From Amia ocellicauda (lineage: Eukaryota; Chordata; Actinopteri; Amiiformes; Amiidae): 64,000 nt of DNA. How positions within the stretch are numbered: the stretch's first letter is position 1; every line of letters begins with the position of its first letter. Shown piece by piece: positions 1-13,000 of the stretch. Where the stretch lies: positions 27,870,227 to 27,934,226 of the forward strand of contig NC_089863.1 of NCBI RefSeq assembly GCF_036373705.1. Direction: 5' to 3'. The notes beneath the pieces are model-generated. The model made no database searches and was not told where the DNA came from. It was given only the letters and a program-made list of their open reading frames with translations. The translations under genes and the position numbers were made by a program.

Positions 1-2715
1 AAACTGCTAATTTGCCATCTGACACCTGGAACTCTTATTCCTCTGGTACTGCACTTCCATAATAAAAACCTCTTCACTTAAACACAGAGAAAGTCTTTGA
101 AAATAAAATATTCAACTGTCTAAAAAGAGATTTCACCCGGGCACAAGTCATAAAAGCATGGAACACAGTTTTCCTCTCAGCACAAAAAGGACAACAGTCT
201 AAAACGTCAGAATTAATTATAGAAATAAACGAACTGACAGCAATAATGTTGTGTAAAATCCTCCACTGTAAATCTCCAGACATCTTCGGGATCGAGGGTT
301 TATACAGAGCTCTCCACGCCGTCCTCACCCCTCCCCAGCCACCAAATGCTCCCTCCAGGGTGTATCCGGCCTCAGCCTCACACACGCATTATACAGACTC
401 TTCCGCTCTGCAACAGAGAAGGAGGAATGGCCGAGCCTGGCAGGGTCCAGCAGCGCTCCTGGTCTAATCTGAATGCTTATTGTTGGAGACACTGTTACCG
501 AGGGGAAAGGTTCCTCTGCCCCATCACCACTCAGCTCCTGTTCATCCACCCTCTGCTCAGCCTGAGCTGGTCCAAGAACACCCCGGCCACTCTGACCGAG
601 CACAGCCCCCATCCTCTCTGCCACCTCCTCGGGACTGCCCCATCTCCCCCTGAATACCTCAGATCTGTCAGCTTCCGTATTCCTGCCGACACCAGCCTGG
701 AAACAAAACTCTGTGAGTCAAGCATTACCAGCTGAAGCACTGGATTATATATCAGGGGCTACTCTAGACACCAAAGCCTGCTGTCTGCCTCCACAGTCAT
801 CCTCTCCACCTTAAACAAACCCCATGCTCTCACCATGCCACAATATACCTGTGGGAGCTGGGAAGTATCCATCCCCTTCCCCATATCAATCAGGAGAATG
901 TGCTTGTCATAGCCTAGCCCACCCACCCTTCTCAAAAAAACAAAGGCCCATGGCCTTCAGCGCAGTGGTTCTGGAGAAAACATCAATTTCTGCAAAGCCT
1001 GCAGCCGAAAAGCTGCCACTCTACTGGCCAGATCTAACAAACCCTGCCCCCCCTCTTGCCGGGGCAGACAAAGCCCCCTTTTTCTTTTCTTTTTTTCTCC
1101 ACCACCCCTTCTCAATTCTGCAAACTAGCTTCCCTATCTGTTCCCACAAACACACCAAGGACCTTCACTGCACCACAGCTCCACTGCAACCCCCCGGGCA
1201 AACCTGTCCCTGCCAGCAGCCCAGTAGAGTGGCCCTACTCTTCTCCCAATTCATACGTGCAGAAGATGCCCTCTGGAACAACTCCTGACACTGACACAGC
1301 TCCTACACATCATGCTGACCTGTGACAAAGATTGTCATGTCATACGCTGTGACTCTCACTGGCACCATGCCGTACTGAGGAACCCCCACTCCAGTCAGTG
1401 CAGAACTCAATCTGTGCACTAGAGGCTCTATGTCTAAGGAATACAGAATCCCTGATAGGGGACACCCCTGATGCACCCCACTGCGCACCAGACCTCAAAA
1501 CCCCATTAACCTTCAGTATACTAAAATGTTGCTATAACAGAGCACAATATAAGACTTCTTAACAAGAAACACATTATCATATATAGAGCCACACTGCTCA
1601 CTCCGACAGGGCCAAACTATATGGTATACAATATGTCACATAACTTTCTTCAGTCTGTTGGCCACTGCTGTGGAAAAGATTCTCAGCTGCCCTTTTTTCT
1701 AGACCAAAGAAGTACTGTGATGGGGCATCAGTTTCACTGATGTGCTGAAATCGAGAACGCATCAGCGCCCCCTGCACCCTCAGCTCTAGCAACACCTGTA
1801 TCATTTTCTTTTGAATTACTTTCTCAATGAAAAATCTGTTCTGCTGAGATTCCAGACTCTCAACTAACCCCGTAATATCCGCCTCCAGCTGTTTCTTGAC
1901 CTCACTACGGCTCAGAGCATCATCCTTAGCATACCTTTGACAAAACTGTTGTACTTGAATTTTCCCCACATCCCACCATTGCCATGTAGGAAAACACTCT
2001 TTCCCCTTTCCACTTGTCCCCACAAAAATTAAAACAATTGATAAAATAAGCATCTGTCAAAAGTCCTGTATTAAAATGCCAAAACAGGCTGCGTGTTCTA
2101 GAATCAGGAAATCCCACTTTAGCCAACACAATGCTATGGTCCGGTTATTTGCAGTCCTCAATAAAATGCATCTGGTCTTTGCAGACATACACCCGGTCCA
2201 ACTTGGTACCTGATATATTAATATCACCTGCTCTCATCTAAGTACTGCCTTTCTTGACCTTTTTTATTCCTCCACACATCCACCAAATCAAAACTATGAA
2301 AGAGAGCAGAAAGCTCCTGAGCCGACTGGAGGTGTGGCTCTGTATGATTCCGATCTCAAACATTATCTTCAGTACAATTCAAATCCCCCCCCAGAAATGA
2401 ACCATCACCAGGTAAAACTCAGATAAAACATCTTTTAAAACCTTAAAAAACTCAATCCTCTCTTTATCCTTATTAGGAGTGTAAATATTTATAAAGCAAA
2501 AACTGCGTTTCGCAATCCTTGCTTTAACTTTCACCAGCCGCCCCACAACCACCTCCTGATGGGAGGGAACTTCAGCAGCACACCTCTCTGAGAACAGGAC
2601 TGCAACTCCAGCACTGAAGTTTGTGCCGTGACTAAACCTCTCTTTTCCACCCTTGTTTCCACTCACACATGTTATTATAGTCACTGTGTGTTTCCTGGAG
2701 AAAGGACACATCTAT
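1..2715 (-). mobile_element. Tx1/L1-like non-LTR retrotransposon, degenerate, 5' truncated
   Basis: Minus-strand fragments appear in the expected order. An APE-type endonuclease piece lies at 2379-2711 (ending near INIYTPNKDKERIEFF), a linker at 1598-2053, a reverse-transcriptase piece at 1303-1488 (GVHQGCPLSGILYSL) and a C-terminal cysteine/histidine segment at 74-385 (CCPFCAERKTVFHAFMTC). Frames change repeatedly, and the catalytic YADD box has collapsed to AYDM, so it cannot be active. The 5' end stops inside the endonuclease near 2715, and the 3' end may lie outside the window. The family call rests on the RT and C-terminal motifs; the subfamily is not certain. Confidence 0.72.
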
Positions 2716-2739
2716 TCTATTCTCTTTCTCTTTCTAACA

Positions 2740-3240
2740 CACCGTCACAACTACCTAGCACTTGCACTACATCCCCACTAGATGTCGTCATTACCTTCTC
2801 ACGGTCAGTCACTTCTCCCAGCTTCAATCATTCAATTAACATTCCATAAACCCTCGTGCACTTGTGCTCTCACACGCTGCTCCCATTCGTCCTGCACCTC
2901 TCAACCTATTTCACTGTTCTGGTTATAATCCCCTCACTTCCCTCAGTCTGGGCGAAGTTTTGTTTGTTTACGCTACATCTCTGAGCATTTCTCCTTGAGC
3001 CCTGTCTAGCCTTAGTATTTTCGAACCCTTGCCTGACTTCCCGACCACGACTCCGTCTCTTCCTTGTTACTCTGTTTGCCTGATCCCACGACCCTCGCCT
3101 GTGACCTCGACCATGACTCTGCCTTGCCTTTCTTGCCCTGATCTGCCAGCACCCGACCTACGCCTGTTCAACCACCCTTTCCGCGCTCTGCAATTGGGTC
3201 CACTGTTCCCGTACTTGAGGTACCCGTGACACACACATGC
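2740..3240. repeat. Unclassified pyrimidine-rich dispersed-repeat-like segment
   Basis: A C/T-rich stretch with repeated short phrases (cgaccacgactc, cgaccatgactc, ctcgcctgt) but no coding motif. Similar phrases occur near the 3' ends of fish retroelements, so a repeat is likely, but no boundaries, terminal repeats or target duplication are visible. Nothing is recognised from 3240 to 3750 except a T-run near 3373. Confidence 0.3.
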
Positions 3241-3749
3241 TCTGTTACATGCACTCACATTAAAAGTGCCTAAAATTAGTGTATCTATAAATAAAAAGGA
3301 AAAGAGATACAACCCATCATACGAGAAAAGCAACCAAGACAGAGAGAAGAAAAAGTGTTACATCCTTTAATTCCTTTTTTTTTTTTACACCTGTTTATGC
3401 AGTTTTGTTGCCGTTTTAGTTAACCGATAACGCTGCTGTTTATCCAGCTGACACACAGTCGGGTCATGAACTAGCGATTTCACTGTACTTACAATTAGCT
3501 ACAAATCATGAAAATAATCCCATACTTTCACCCCTCTTTGCCCCTTTGTGGCGTCCAAAAATTCATCAATTTTAACCAGATCATATTTCCCCTACCCCAC
3601 CTGACTATTCGGCTCTGATAAATAAGAGGAATCCGAGACACACCCTCCCTCTCACTCTCGTCCCCCGAGCTCCCTTGATCCACTCCCGGCACTGCGTGTA
3701 ACCAAGGCCGGCACGCTGCCCTCTCCCCCCATCCGCTCTGCACAGCCTG

Positions 3750-4848
3750 CTCCAGCGGTCTTTTAACTACACTTCTTGTGTCCCGCTTCGCTTCCTTTTT
3801 TGGGGGATAACACTCTCGTTGTTATCTACATTATCAAGTTCACTTAGTAAATTGTTACATGTTTTACTGGAAACTGCTGTCTCGGAGTTGTCACTCCTTA
3901 CACAACGTTCAACACCTCTGTTAACACAACACTGCACATATGCTCTCCAATGCATCAGCCCCCCTTCTGTTTAGATGTAGGCCGTCCGGTTTGTACAGGT
4001 CCCATCTATCCCAGAAGAAAGACCAATGCTCCATAAATCTAAAACCATCTACCCTACACCAAGATTTCAACCATGTGTTGAACTTTCTAATCTTTGCCTG
4101 TCTCCCTGGCCTGGCACAAAGTATTTCGGAGAAAACTACCGTGGAGGTTCTGCTCTTTAGTTTCTTTCCTAACTCTTTAAATTTGTCTTGCAGAACTTCT
4201 GCACTACCTTTTCCTATGTCATTGGTTCCAATGTGGACCATGACCAATGGATTCCCCCAGGTTTTGGCCAGTAGCCGGTCTATTAGTTTAGGGAGATCTG
4301 CAACCTGAGCACCAGGCAGGCAAGATACCATGCGGGTCTCCTTATCACTAGAACACATTGTGTGATCTACGCCTCTAAGAATCGAATCTCCTACTATAAC
4401 TACCTCCCTGTTGTGGGGGGGAGTGGGCACCATAGTGCTCTGGTGCTCAACTGCCCTCCCACCACTCTCTTAGCTGTCACTGTCCAACTCGGTGTCCAGC
4501 AGTTGGAACCTGTTGGGCAATTGGGATGTCTCTAAGGGATGTGCGAGCCCTTTTCTGTGGTTACGACCTACTGTAATCCAGCAGTTCTCCGCACTTTCCT
4601 GCTCTAAGTTCTCAACTCTCCTGGGTTTTTGCTGCACACCATCTCTCTCATGGGCTGATTGACTTATTCTTCTGTATCACTAATACAGTGCAGATCAACA
4701 AGCTGAGCCTCAAGATCATGGACCTTGACCTCTAGGATTTCAACATGCTGACAACATTCACAAATGAAATCTTCTTGGATGACTTCATCCAGGATGGCAA
4801 TCATTCTGCAAACCTCACACTGTAGTGGCCACATGCTTCTAAATTTTG
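3750..4848 (-). mobile_element. CR1-type LINE, ORF1 region with SGNH-hydrolase domain, fragment
   Basis: Reading on the minus strand, a cysteine pair region (CEVCRMIAILDEV then ICECCQHVEILE) and a short coiled coil (VKVHDLEAQLVDLH) at about 4690-4840 precede an open frame at 3921-4433. That frame carries SGNH/GDSL hydrolase blocks: VIVGDSILRGV (nucleophile Ser in GDS), HIGTNDIGKG (Asn block) and DGLHLN (Asp/His block). This domain order is known for ORF1 of CR1 elements. A linker with stops continues to about 3750. The ORF2 of this copy is absent. CR1 ORF2 pieces elsewhere in the window suggest the same family. Confidence 0.75.
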
Positions 4849-4850
4849 AA

Positions 4851-5459
4851 AGTTTTTTTTTTTTTTTTTCTCATGATCATTGAAACTCCACGAGGTGAGA
4901 TCTTGCATGGAGCCCCAGACCGAGGGAGACTGACAGTTATTTTGTGTTTCTTCCATTTGCGAATAATCGCACCAACTGTTGTCACTTTCTCACCAAGCTG
5001 CTTGGCGATGGTCTTGTAGCCCATTCCAGCCTTGTGTAGGTCTACAATCTTGTCCCTGATATCCTTGGACAGCTCTTTGGTCTTGGCCATGGTGGAGAGT
5101 TTGGAATCTGATTGATTGATTGCTTCTGTGGACAGGTGTCTCTTATACAGGTAACGAGCTGAGATTAGGAGCACTCCCTTTAAGAGAGTGCTCCTAATCT
5201 CAGCTCGTTACCTGTATAAAAGACACCCTGGAGCCAGAAATCTTGCTGATTGATAGGAGATCAAATACTTATTTCCCTCATTAATATGCGAATCAACTTA
5301 TAACTTTTTTGAAATGCATTTTTCTGGATTTTTTTGTTGTTATTCTGTCTCTCACTGTTAAAATACACCTACCATTAAAATTATAGACTGATCATTTCTT
5401 TGTCAGTGGGCAAACGTACAAAATCAGCAGGGGATCAAATACTTTTTTCCCTCACTGTA
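4851..5459 (-). mobile_element. Tc1-like transposon family A, truncated copy i
   Basis: The terminal inverted repeat starts at 5459 (minus strand) with the CAGTGAGGG-type end. A 34 bp-armed hairpin follows, then the transposase start [10 protein letters not shown] (5090) and the paired helix-turn-helix region with [11 protein letters not shown]. The coding sequence stops abruptly after the GVSMIMR segment and runs straight into about 20 A residues on the minus strand (4852-4871), followed by CR1 sequence. The catalytic DDE half and the second terminal repeat are missing. Full-length relatives lie at 29529 and 39591. Confidence 0.9.
5143..5219. repeat. 34 bp-armed perfect inverted repeat inside Tc1 copy i
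   Basis: Arms 5143-5176 and 5186-5219 are exact reverse complements around a 9 bp spacer. The outer ends contain tata motifs facing away from the centre on each strand. The same hairpin is present in the two longer copies of this family, there with 39 bp arms. Confidence 0.95.
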
Positions 5460-5460
5460 C

Positions 5461-5760
5461 ATACATACACACATACTGACACACAGAGAGGGGGCAGATA
5501 CATACAGGTCAGAGAGACACTGACACACACTACAGGCAGATACAGAAACGGAAACATCTCACAAAGACACAATCACTCCACACATACTGTTCTGACACAC
5601 ACACTGCACACACTACTGACACACACTACACAGATACAGAAACACACACTACTGACACACACACTACAGATACTGACACACACACTACTGACACACACAC
5701 TACTGACACACACACTACAGATACAGAAGCACAGCCCATACACGCATGTTTCTAACAGTA
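5461..5760. repeat. CA-rich minisatellite/microsatellite
   Basis: Irregular repeats of cacacacactactga-type units with interspersed acagatacag. It lies just upstream of the first recognised tail exon of the receptor-like gene. Confidence 0.85.
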
Positions 5761-5817
5761 CTCTCCCTCCCTCTCTCTCTCTCTCTTTCTCTCTCTATCT
5801 GTGGACGCTGGCTGTAG

Positions 5818-5877
5818 ATGACTCTGTGTACCTGAACGTCCCTGGCAGGAAAAACAGCAAGAAACAATGGAAGAAGA
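5818..5877 (+). CDS. Tail exon a, motif SVYLNV
   Basis: Acceptor ctgtag before 5818 and donor gtgaga at 5878. The exon is 60 bp, phase 1 to phase 1. It reads [10 protein letters not shown] followed by a basic stretch ([11 protein letters not shown]). The motif fits the ITIM consensus. Confidence 0.65.
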
Positions 5878-6986
5878 GTGAGAATCTCTGTTCACTTCAG
5901 GAGGGCTGCCTGGCCTCCGTCTCTGTCTCTCTCTCTCTCTCTGAGTCAGTGCGCTGCCCCCCCTCACAGCAGTGAACCTGCCATACCAGGATGTCAGTGG
6001 GAATCTAAGGATACAGCCCCCGCTGAGCCCCAGACACAGGGGCCAGTCCCTCACCCTGACCCCTGACCCCCGGTCCATCACCTCGACCCCTGACCCCCAG
6101 TCCCTCAGATCACCCTTTGACGCCCAGTCCCTCCCTCTGACCCCAGTCCCTTATCCCTAACCCTGACACTTGTCCCCCAGTCCCTAACCTCAACCCCTGA
6201 CCCCCCCCCCCTCACCCTGACCCCTGACCCCAGTCCCTCATCCCTCACCCTGACTCTTGACCCCCAGTCCCTCACCCTGGTGCCTGACATTGCAGTGAAG
6301 GCCCTTCCCTCTTCTTTCTGTGCTGGGGGGTCATTGACTGTCTCTCTGTGCTGGGGGGTCATTCACGGTGTGATTCTCTATCCTGACAGACACTGGGGCC
6401 AGTTCACAGCCTGATATCCTGTACTCTGAGATCCACCTACCAGGCACTGACCCAGGTACTGACACCCTGACACACACACACCCCACACTGGCCCAGGTAC
6501 TGACACACTGACACACTGGCAAACACAGAGCACTGACCGAGGTACAGACACAAACACACACAGAGCAGTGGCCCAGGTACTGACACCCTGACACTGACAC
6601 TGACACACACAGTACTGACACACACACACACACTAATGCACACAGAGCACTAACCCAGGAACTAACACACTGACACTCACACACAGAGCACTGACCCAGC
6701 TGTGATTGTAGCTGTGTGATTATAGCTGTGTGGCTGTGACCGTTGTGCAGCTGTGACCATGTCCAACTGTGGCTGTGTGTGACTGAGGCCATGTGCGACT
6801 GTGGTCAATTGGAAGTGTTGCTGTGTTACAGCAGTGACAGTAACTGCTGTTCCTCCCTCCAGACATGCCCCTCAGGCCCAGCACTGTGGAGGTCTGCTAC
6901 TCTGCCATCAATGTGACCCGCCCTGCAGGTACTACACTGTCTGCGTCCATATCTCTGTCAGGCTTTCACTTTGTGAGAGGGAGAGA

Positions 6987-7023
<37 letters not shown>

Positions 7024-10000
7024 TGTGTATATGTCTCAGTGTGTCTGTGTGTGTGCGTGTGCTAGGGTGTGTGTCAGTTTGTCAGGGTGTGTATCAGTGT
7101 TTTGGGGTGTGTGTCAGTGTGTCTGTGCGTGTGCTAGGGTGTGTGTCAGTTTGTCAGGGTGTGTATCAGTGTTTTGGGGTGTGTGTCAGTGTGTCGGTGT
7201 GTGTTGGTGTGTGTATGTGCCAGTGTGTGTCAAGGTGTGTATCAGTGTGTCGGGGTATGCCAATGTTTGTATCAGTGTGTTGGGATGTCAGTGTCGGGGT
7301 GTCAGGGTGTTAGTGTGCTTGAAGTGCTGATCCGTGCTGCCGTGTTTAGGGCAGGCCGGCACTGCTGACCCCAATGAGGTGCAGTACTCTGAGCTCAGCC
7401 TGCAGACCAACCACAGCCAGGGCAAGAGGATCCGGAGAAAAAGTGAGTGTATGTCTGTGTGTGTCTCTGTATGCATCTCTGTGTGCGTCTCTGTCCCTGC
7501 GTGTCTCTGTGTGTGTGTATCGATAGATTATTATCATAACCCCAATTCCCTGAAAAAGGAAGACAGCCATTACCGAATGGGTTGTCATGCTTACACTTGA
7601 ATATCAAGGTTTCAAGCATATAGTGTTAATCTGATTATCTTTCTATTCACAAGCTGATCCCTGATGCCTTTGGTGCAATACATTTATTGTTGAAAGGAAA
7701 ATATCCCCCTCACAGTGTTTTAACACTCTATTCCCACAGCAACACTTATCGCCAAAACTCATAGGGGATTTAATTCAACTAAATTATGGAAATAAAGGGG
7801 GGGGGATGAATAAATGTTATAACTACAATAACCAAAACTAGTGTATTGTCTACACAGCACTTACAAAGAATAATACATAATAAATTCTGAACAGCGTTGC
7901 ACACTAAAGATTTGCTAAAAGTGTTGGCGTCGCCTACAGTGTAGAGGATCGCACCCCTGGATCAGTAGTGCAGCCACACGGAGGGTGTGCGGCTCTGTGT
8001 CAATGCATGACTGCAGCGGTGGCATTACTGATGTTTGGTCCTAATAAATCACCTAGATAAATCATTCCTTGCCGACCGAACCTGTGACGCTCGAATAAAT
8101 AATCTGTATGATTTAAAGAATCTTTAATTTCTATTAATTCTTTCTCACTGAAAAGCTTGCCTTATTAAGATCACTCCACCCCTACTTGGTCTGTTATGAA
8201 CAGCGCATCATCATTTGGGGCGTGTCCGCTGTCATTTCATTGGGCAGATTCAATACAGTTAGCTCGATAAATATATGGACAGTGACACAATTGTCATCAT
8301 TTTGGCTCTGTAAAACACCACAATGGATTTGAAAGGAAATAAGATGTGCTTTAAGTGTAGTCTTTCATCTTTAATTTGAGGGTAGTTACATCCAAAGTGG
8401 GTGAACGGTGTAGGAATTACATCCATTTTTATATGTGGTCCCCAAAGAGTATTTGGACAAACTGACATAATCATGAATTAAAATGTGAGTTTCAATTTGA
8501 AAGGCAACTGTTTGTGTGTGTCTCTGTGTCTGAGTCCATGTGTGTCAGTGTGTCCGTGTGTCTGTCTGTCTGTCTGTCTGTTGTTGTCTCTCAGCACTGT
8601 GTTGTGTATCACTGCTCTGCTGCCTGTCTTTCTTCAGTGACCCCACAGACGGATACCCTGTACAGCGAGGTGGAGCCGCACCAGAGCCCAGGTGAGCACT
8701 GACCCCATCGCCTCCCTCTGTCTCCCACCCTCCCCAATCCTCCTCTCTCTCCCTCTCTCCCTCTCATATATGTGGTCTTATTCCTCCAGCAGTGACCCAC
8801 AAAGCGAGTGAGTGAGTGTACATTGAGGTGAAGCCACGCAAGACTAAACGTCAGCACTGACCCAGAGTGCCCTCCCTCTCTCTCTCTCTCTCAATTCAGT
8901 TAAATCGGGAGTAGTCAATTATTTTTTGTCAGGGTTCACATTTCTTGGTCAAGGTTGTAGTGTAAGGTACACTTATACATTTCAATTAAAGAAGTGAATT
9001 TATAGTATCACCTTATCACGAATCCTGGAATCTTGTAGAACTCAATTTCTGTAATAATTGGACGCAGACACCAATTCCAAAGACATAAATTGTCACATTT
9101 AATTAAAACAAAGACTAAATCATAGACTAATCATACAAAAAGGGAAAAACTAATTAAAATTCACTCCAGATCACAAATCAAAGACAAATCACTTCCGTGA
9201 CCAAATCAAAGACCATGGGATCGCATATGATATCACACAAATCGTTAAACAAAAAAGGTTATAAACACATTGACTACAATACCGATTAGTAAGACGAAGG
9301 TGAGTCTCTCATTAGTATTGTTAGTCGGACATCAAATAACTACGCAGGTTAGTATTTATGTCTTGTAACTTCTCGTTATATATATATCAGTCTCATTTAC
9401 GTTTAGGTGCCGAGAAAGATCCTATCATTACTTGTTACCACAATTTCCCTTAACTGATTATTATTCAATGATTAAGGATAGGCAGGGCCACCAATAATCT
9501 AATGTCTATTAACTTGTGTCAATTTCAGACTAAACAGTTAAACAGGAGTGAGAAGATATTTCTCTGCGTTGACAGGTTTTATTTCTAAAATTGTCAACAA
9601 AACAGTTTAATGCAACACACATTTATATTTAAGAAAACTAAATTATATTACACATTCTAGAGTTATGAATCACAGATTAACATTTCTAATTGATTTCTCA
9701 AATGTCATGAATAATAAACTCCAAACTGTTAAACTTATCTGAACTTCGTCGCAGAGAGGCCTCTCTGGCTTCGGGCTCAGATGACAGCACACGGCACGAG
9801 GTCCGTGTGGTTTGGAACAAAGGCAGTCCGGTTCGGCTTTGTCCAAGAACTTCCACTCAGTCGATGCACCTGGAAGTTGGGGTTTCGCGAAAGTAGAGTC
9901 TTTTCCAAACAGATTTTCCACTGGTTTGAAGGCTCCAAGGTTGTGCACAAAATCTTCTTTGCAAGCAGGGTTTTCACCGTAGTTACTGTAAGACAAAGTC

Positions 10001-13000
10001 TTTGAGGAAAGCAGGGCCCTGTTTGGTTCCAAGGGTCAAGTTTCTTAAGACTCAATAGCTATTTAAATGACTGACACTTTTGTATACAGTCGACTTAGTC
10101 AATTGTCCAGCTGTAAAACTCCACTGATCAGATGGGTACAGGCGGGCAGCGCAGTCTGTAAAGTTCTTCAACTGAATAAAGATCTTTAAAGAATTCTTCA
10201 TACGGCTCAATCTCCTTCTCCCAGTATAGCTCTTCTGTTGCCGGCAAAGACTTAGTTGGTTCCATTTCGGTTCTGGCAACAGAGCTGTAGGTTGAACTGT
10301 GACAGCGAGTTACTGGTTCGGGTGATAGAGAGAGATGCCGTGCGCTACCCTTTATACGCCTGTCAGATCAATAGCCGATTGGTTCTTGAGTTTGTGAGAT
10401 TGGATTTTGGTTTCAGCCCCCAGTGTCCTATTGGAGGGGGGCTTGATTTATTACTGATGTCAATCCATGCCATCTTTTGGAAATGCCGGTTGGCCCAGGT
10501 TCGTAGCTCTGTGTCAGGATTTCGGCTCTCGTCCACTTCAAAAAAATTTGATTACCTACAGGCCCCCTTCCCCAGACATCTCACAGCAGGGATTCCAAGC
10601 TATTTGGCCCATTCTCGGTGCCATCCTCCCAAGACTGTCAGTTTGATGTAATCCAGCTCACACGCTGATGAGTTAAGGAAATCTGATAATTTTGGGGGAG
10701 AGGTCTTCTTTAGATCAGTGCTTCAGCTCAGAGCTAAAATGCTCTTATTAAAATACACCCCCCCTACTTAATGTTACAAGGTATAGTCAAGGTCCAGACT
10801 CCAGAAGGGGAAAAAAATCACACCTCCAAATGCCCCTTCATACACAATGCTGCTGATTAGTAATATACCCCGTTGCTTATATATTTAGTACATTCATTTG
10901 ACAAAGTACAAAAATAAAATGTTAAATGTAAATATTTGTATTAAAATGCTTTCAGACCACTTTTAATTGTTTTAATTTGTTAAAGATTATTGTAGACATA
11001 CAGATAAACATAATAGAAACGTTCAAGCATATTAGATGCTTTACCAGTCTTTACCATTTCCCTTAATCACTGTTCAAAATTAATGTTGCAAAATGTGGCC
11101 TACATTGGAACAAAAAACACAACACAATGGAAATGCAATAAGTACGGTTGCTAATGCCCTTATTTGTCTATGCCAAATGTAGGGTAAGGTACCTATGAGG
11201 CCCATGTACCCATTAAGCCCACTACCATGTTTGACTTCAAATAAAAAATAAAAAGTATAATCTGTTCTGCTGCTTGATATATCCACCAATGCATGCATGT
11301 ATTTCCATCCCCATTTTTATTTTAAGCCAATCAGATGTATATTTATTAAGATATGGTTCATCAAGTGCTGTCACTTCCTGGTAGCCATTTTGAAAGTGGC
11401 ATAACAGCAAACGACACCGCGCACCCTCACATTAGCAATTGCTAGTGCACAAAATGTAATAATTTATGTTTAATCTTAATTGTAAACTACTGAAAATAAA
11501 TTAATCAACGTATGTATGCGTATATGTATACAATTTGTGACCAAGGGAAGGAGAGACATCTTCCTCTCAACTTTAAATATTATTTTCATTGTTGTGTTTT
11601 GTTGTGGACAAGCGATGAAGAATTCATTTATGACAGCTAGCAACAAGGTAGTGATGTAACACAGTTATTTTTATGTATTTATTTTTTATTCATATACACC
11701 AATCAGCCGTAACATTATAACCACTGAGAGGTGAAGTGAGTAACACTGATAATCTCGTTATCATGGCACCTGTCAGTGGGTGGGATATATTAGGCAGCAG
11801 ATCTCAATCCAACCGAGCATCTGTGGGATGTGCTGGACAAACAAGTCCGATCCATGGAGGCCCCACCTCACAACTTACAGGACTTAAAGGATCTGCTGTT
11901 AACGTCTTGGTGCCAGATACCAAATAACACCTTCAGAGGTCTAGTGGAGTCCATGCTTTTTTGGTGTCCATTAATAACGAAGTGATCCAAGAATCATATC
12001 TAGTCTATTTCAGCCAAGAAATAAAATAAAAATATTTCTAAATGTCCCCAAATTGTTGCTTCAACCACATCGCTGGAGAGTTTGTTCAAGATTGTGACGA
12101 CTCTGTGAAGAAGTGTCTTATGTTTTCTGTCTTGAATGCCTTGAAGCCCAATTTCCATTTGTGTCCCCGGGTCCGTGTGTCCCTGCTGATCTGGAAAAGC
12201 TCCTCCAGTTTGATGTGGTCGATGCCTTTCATTATTTTGAAGACTTGAATCAAGTCCCCACGTAGTCTCCTCTGTTCCAGGGTGAAAAGGTTCAGTTCCT
12301 CAGTCTCTCAGTAGGACATTCCCTTCAGACCTTGAATAAGTCTGGTTGCTCTCCTCTGAACTGCCTCTAGAGCAGCAATATCTTTCTTGAAGTGTGGAGC
12401 CCAGAACTGTACACAGTATCCAGATGAGCTCTAACTAGTGCATTGTATAGTCTGAACATCACTGCCCTTGTTCCCAATTCTACACTTTTGACAATATACT
12501 CTAGCATTGTGTTTGCCTTTCTTATTGCTTCCCCACATTGTGTGGATGGAGAAAGTGAGGAGTCCACGTAGACTCCTAGGTCTTTCTCATGCGTTACTTC
12601 ATCTAGTTCTATTCCTCCCATAGTGTAATTATAGTGGACATTTTTGTTACCTGCATGTGTAATACCTTGCACTTGTCCACATTTAATTTCATCTGCCAGG
12701 TGTCGGCCCACACCTGAATGTTATCTAAGTCCCTTTAAATAGCCTGTGCTGCTGAGATTGTATCTGCTGAGCCACTTATTTTGGTATCATCTGCAAATTT
12801 GACAAGTTTGCTAACTATCCCAGAGTCCAGATCATTAATATAGATTAGAAACAGCAAAGGCCCTAGTACTGATCCCTGTGGAACTCCACTAACAACCTCA
12901 CTCCAGTTAGAAGCAACTCCTCTAATCGACACCCTCTGTTTCCTATACATCAACCAGTTCATAATCCATCTACTTACATTACCCTCAATGCCTACAGCTT

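Noticed and set aside
5461..7320. CRISPR-like regularly spaced repeats
   Set aside because: Direct low-complexity tandem repeats without unique spacers, in a eukaryotic genome.
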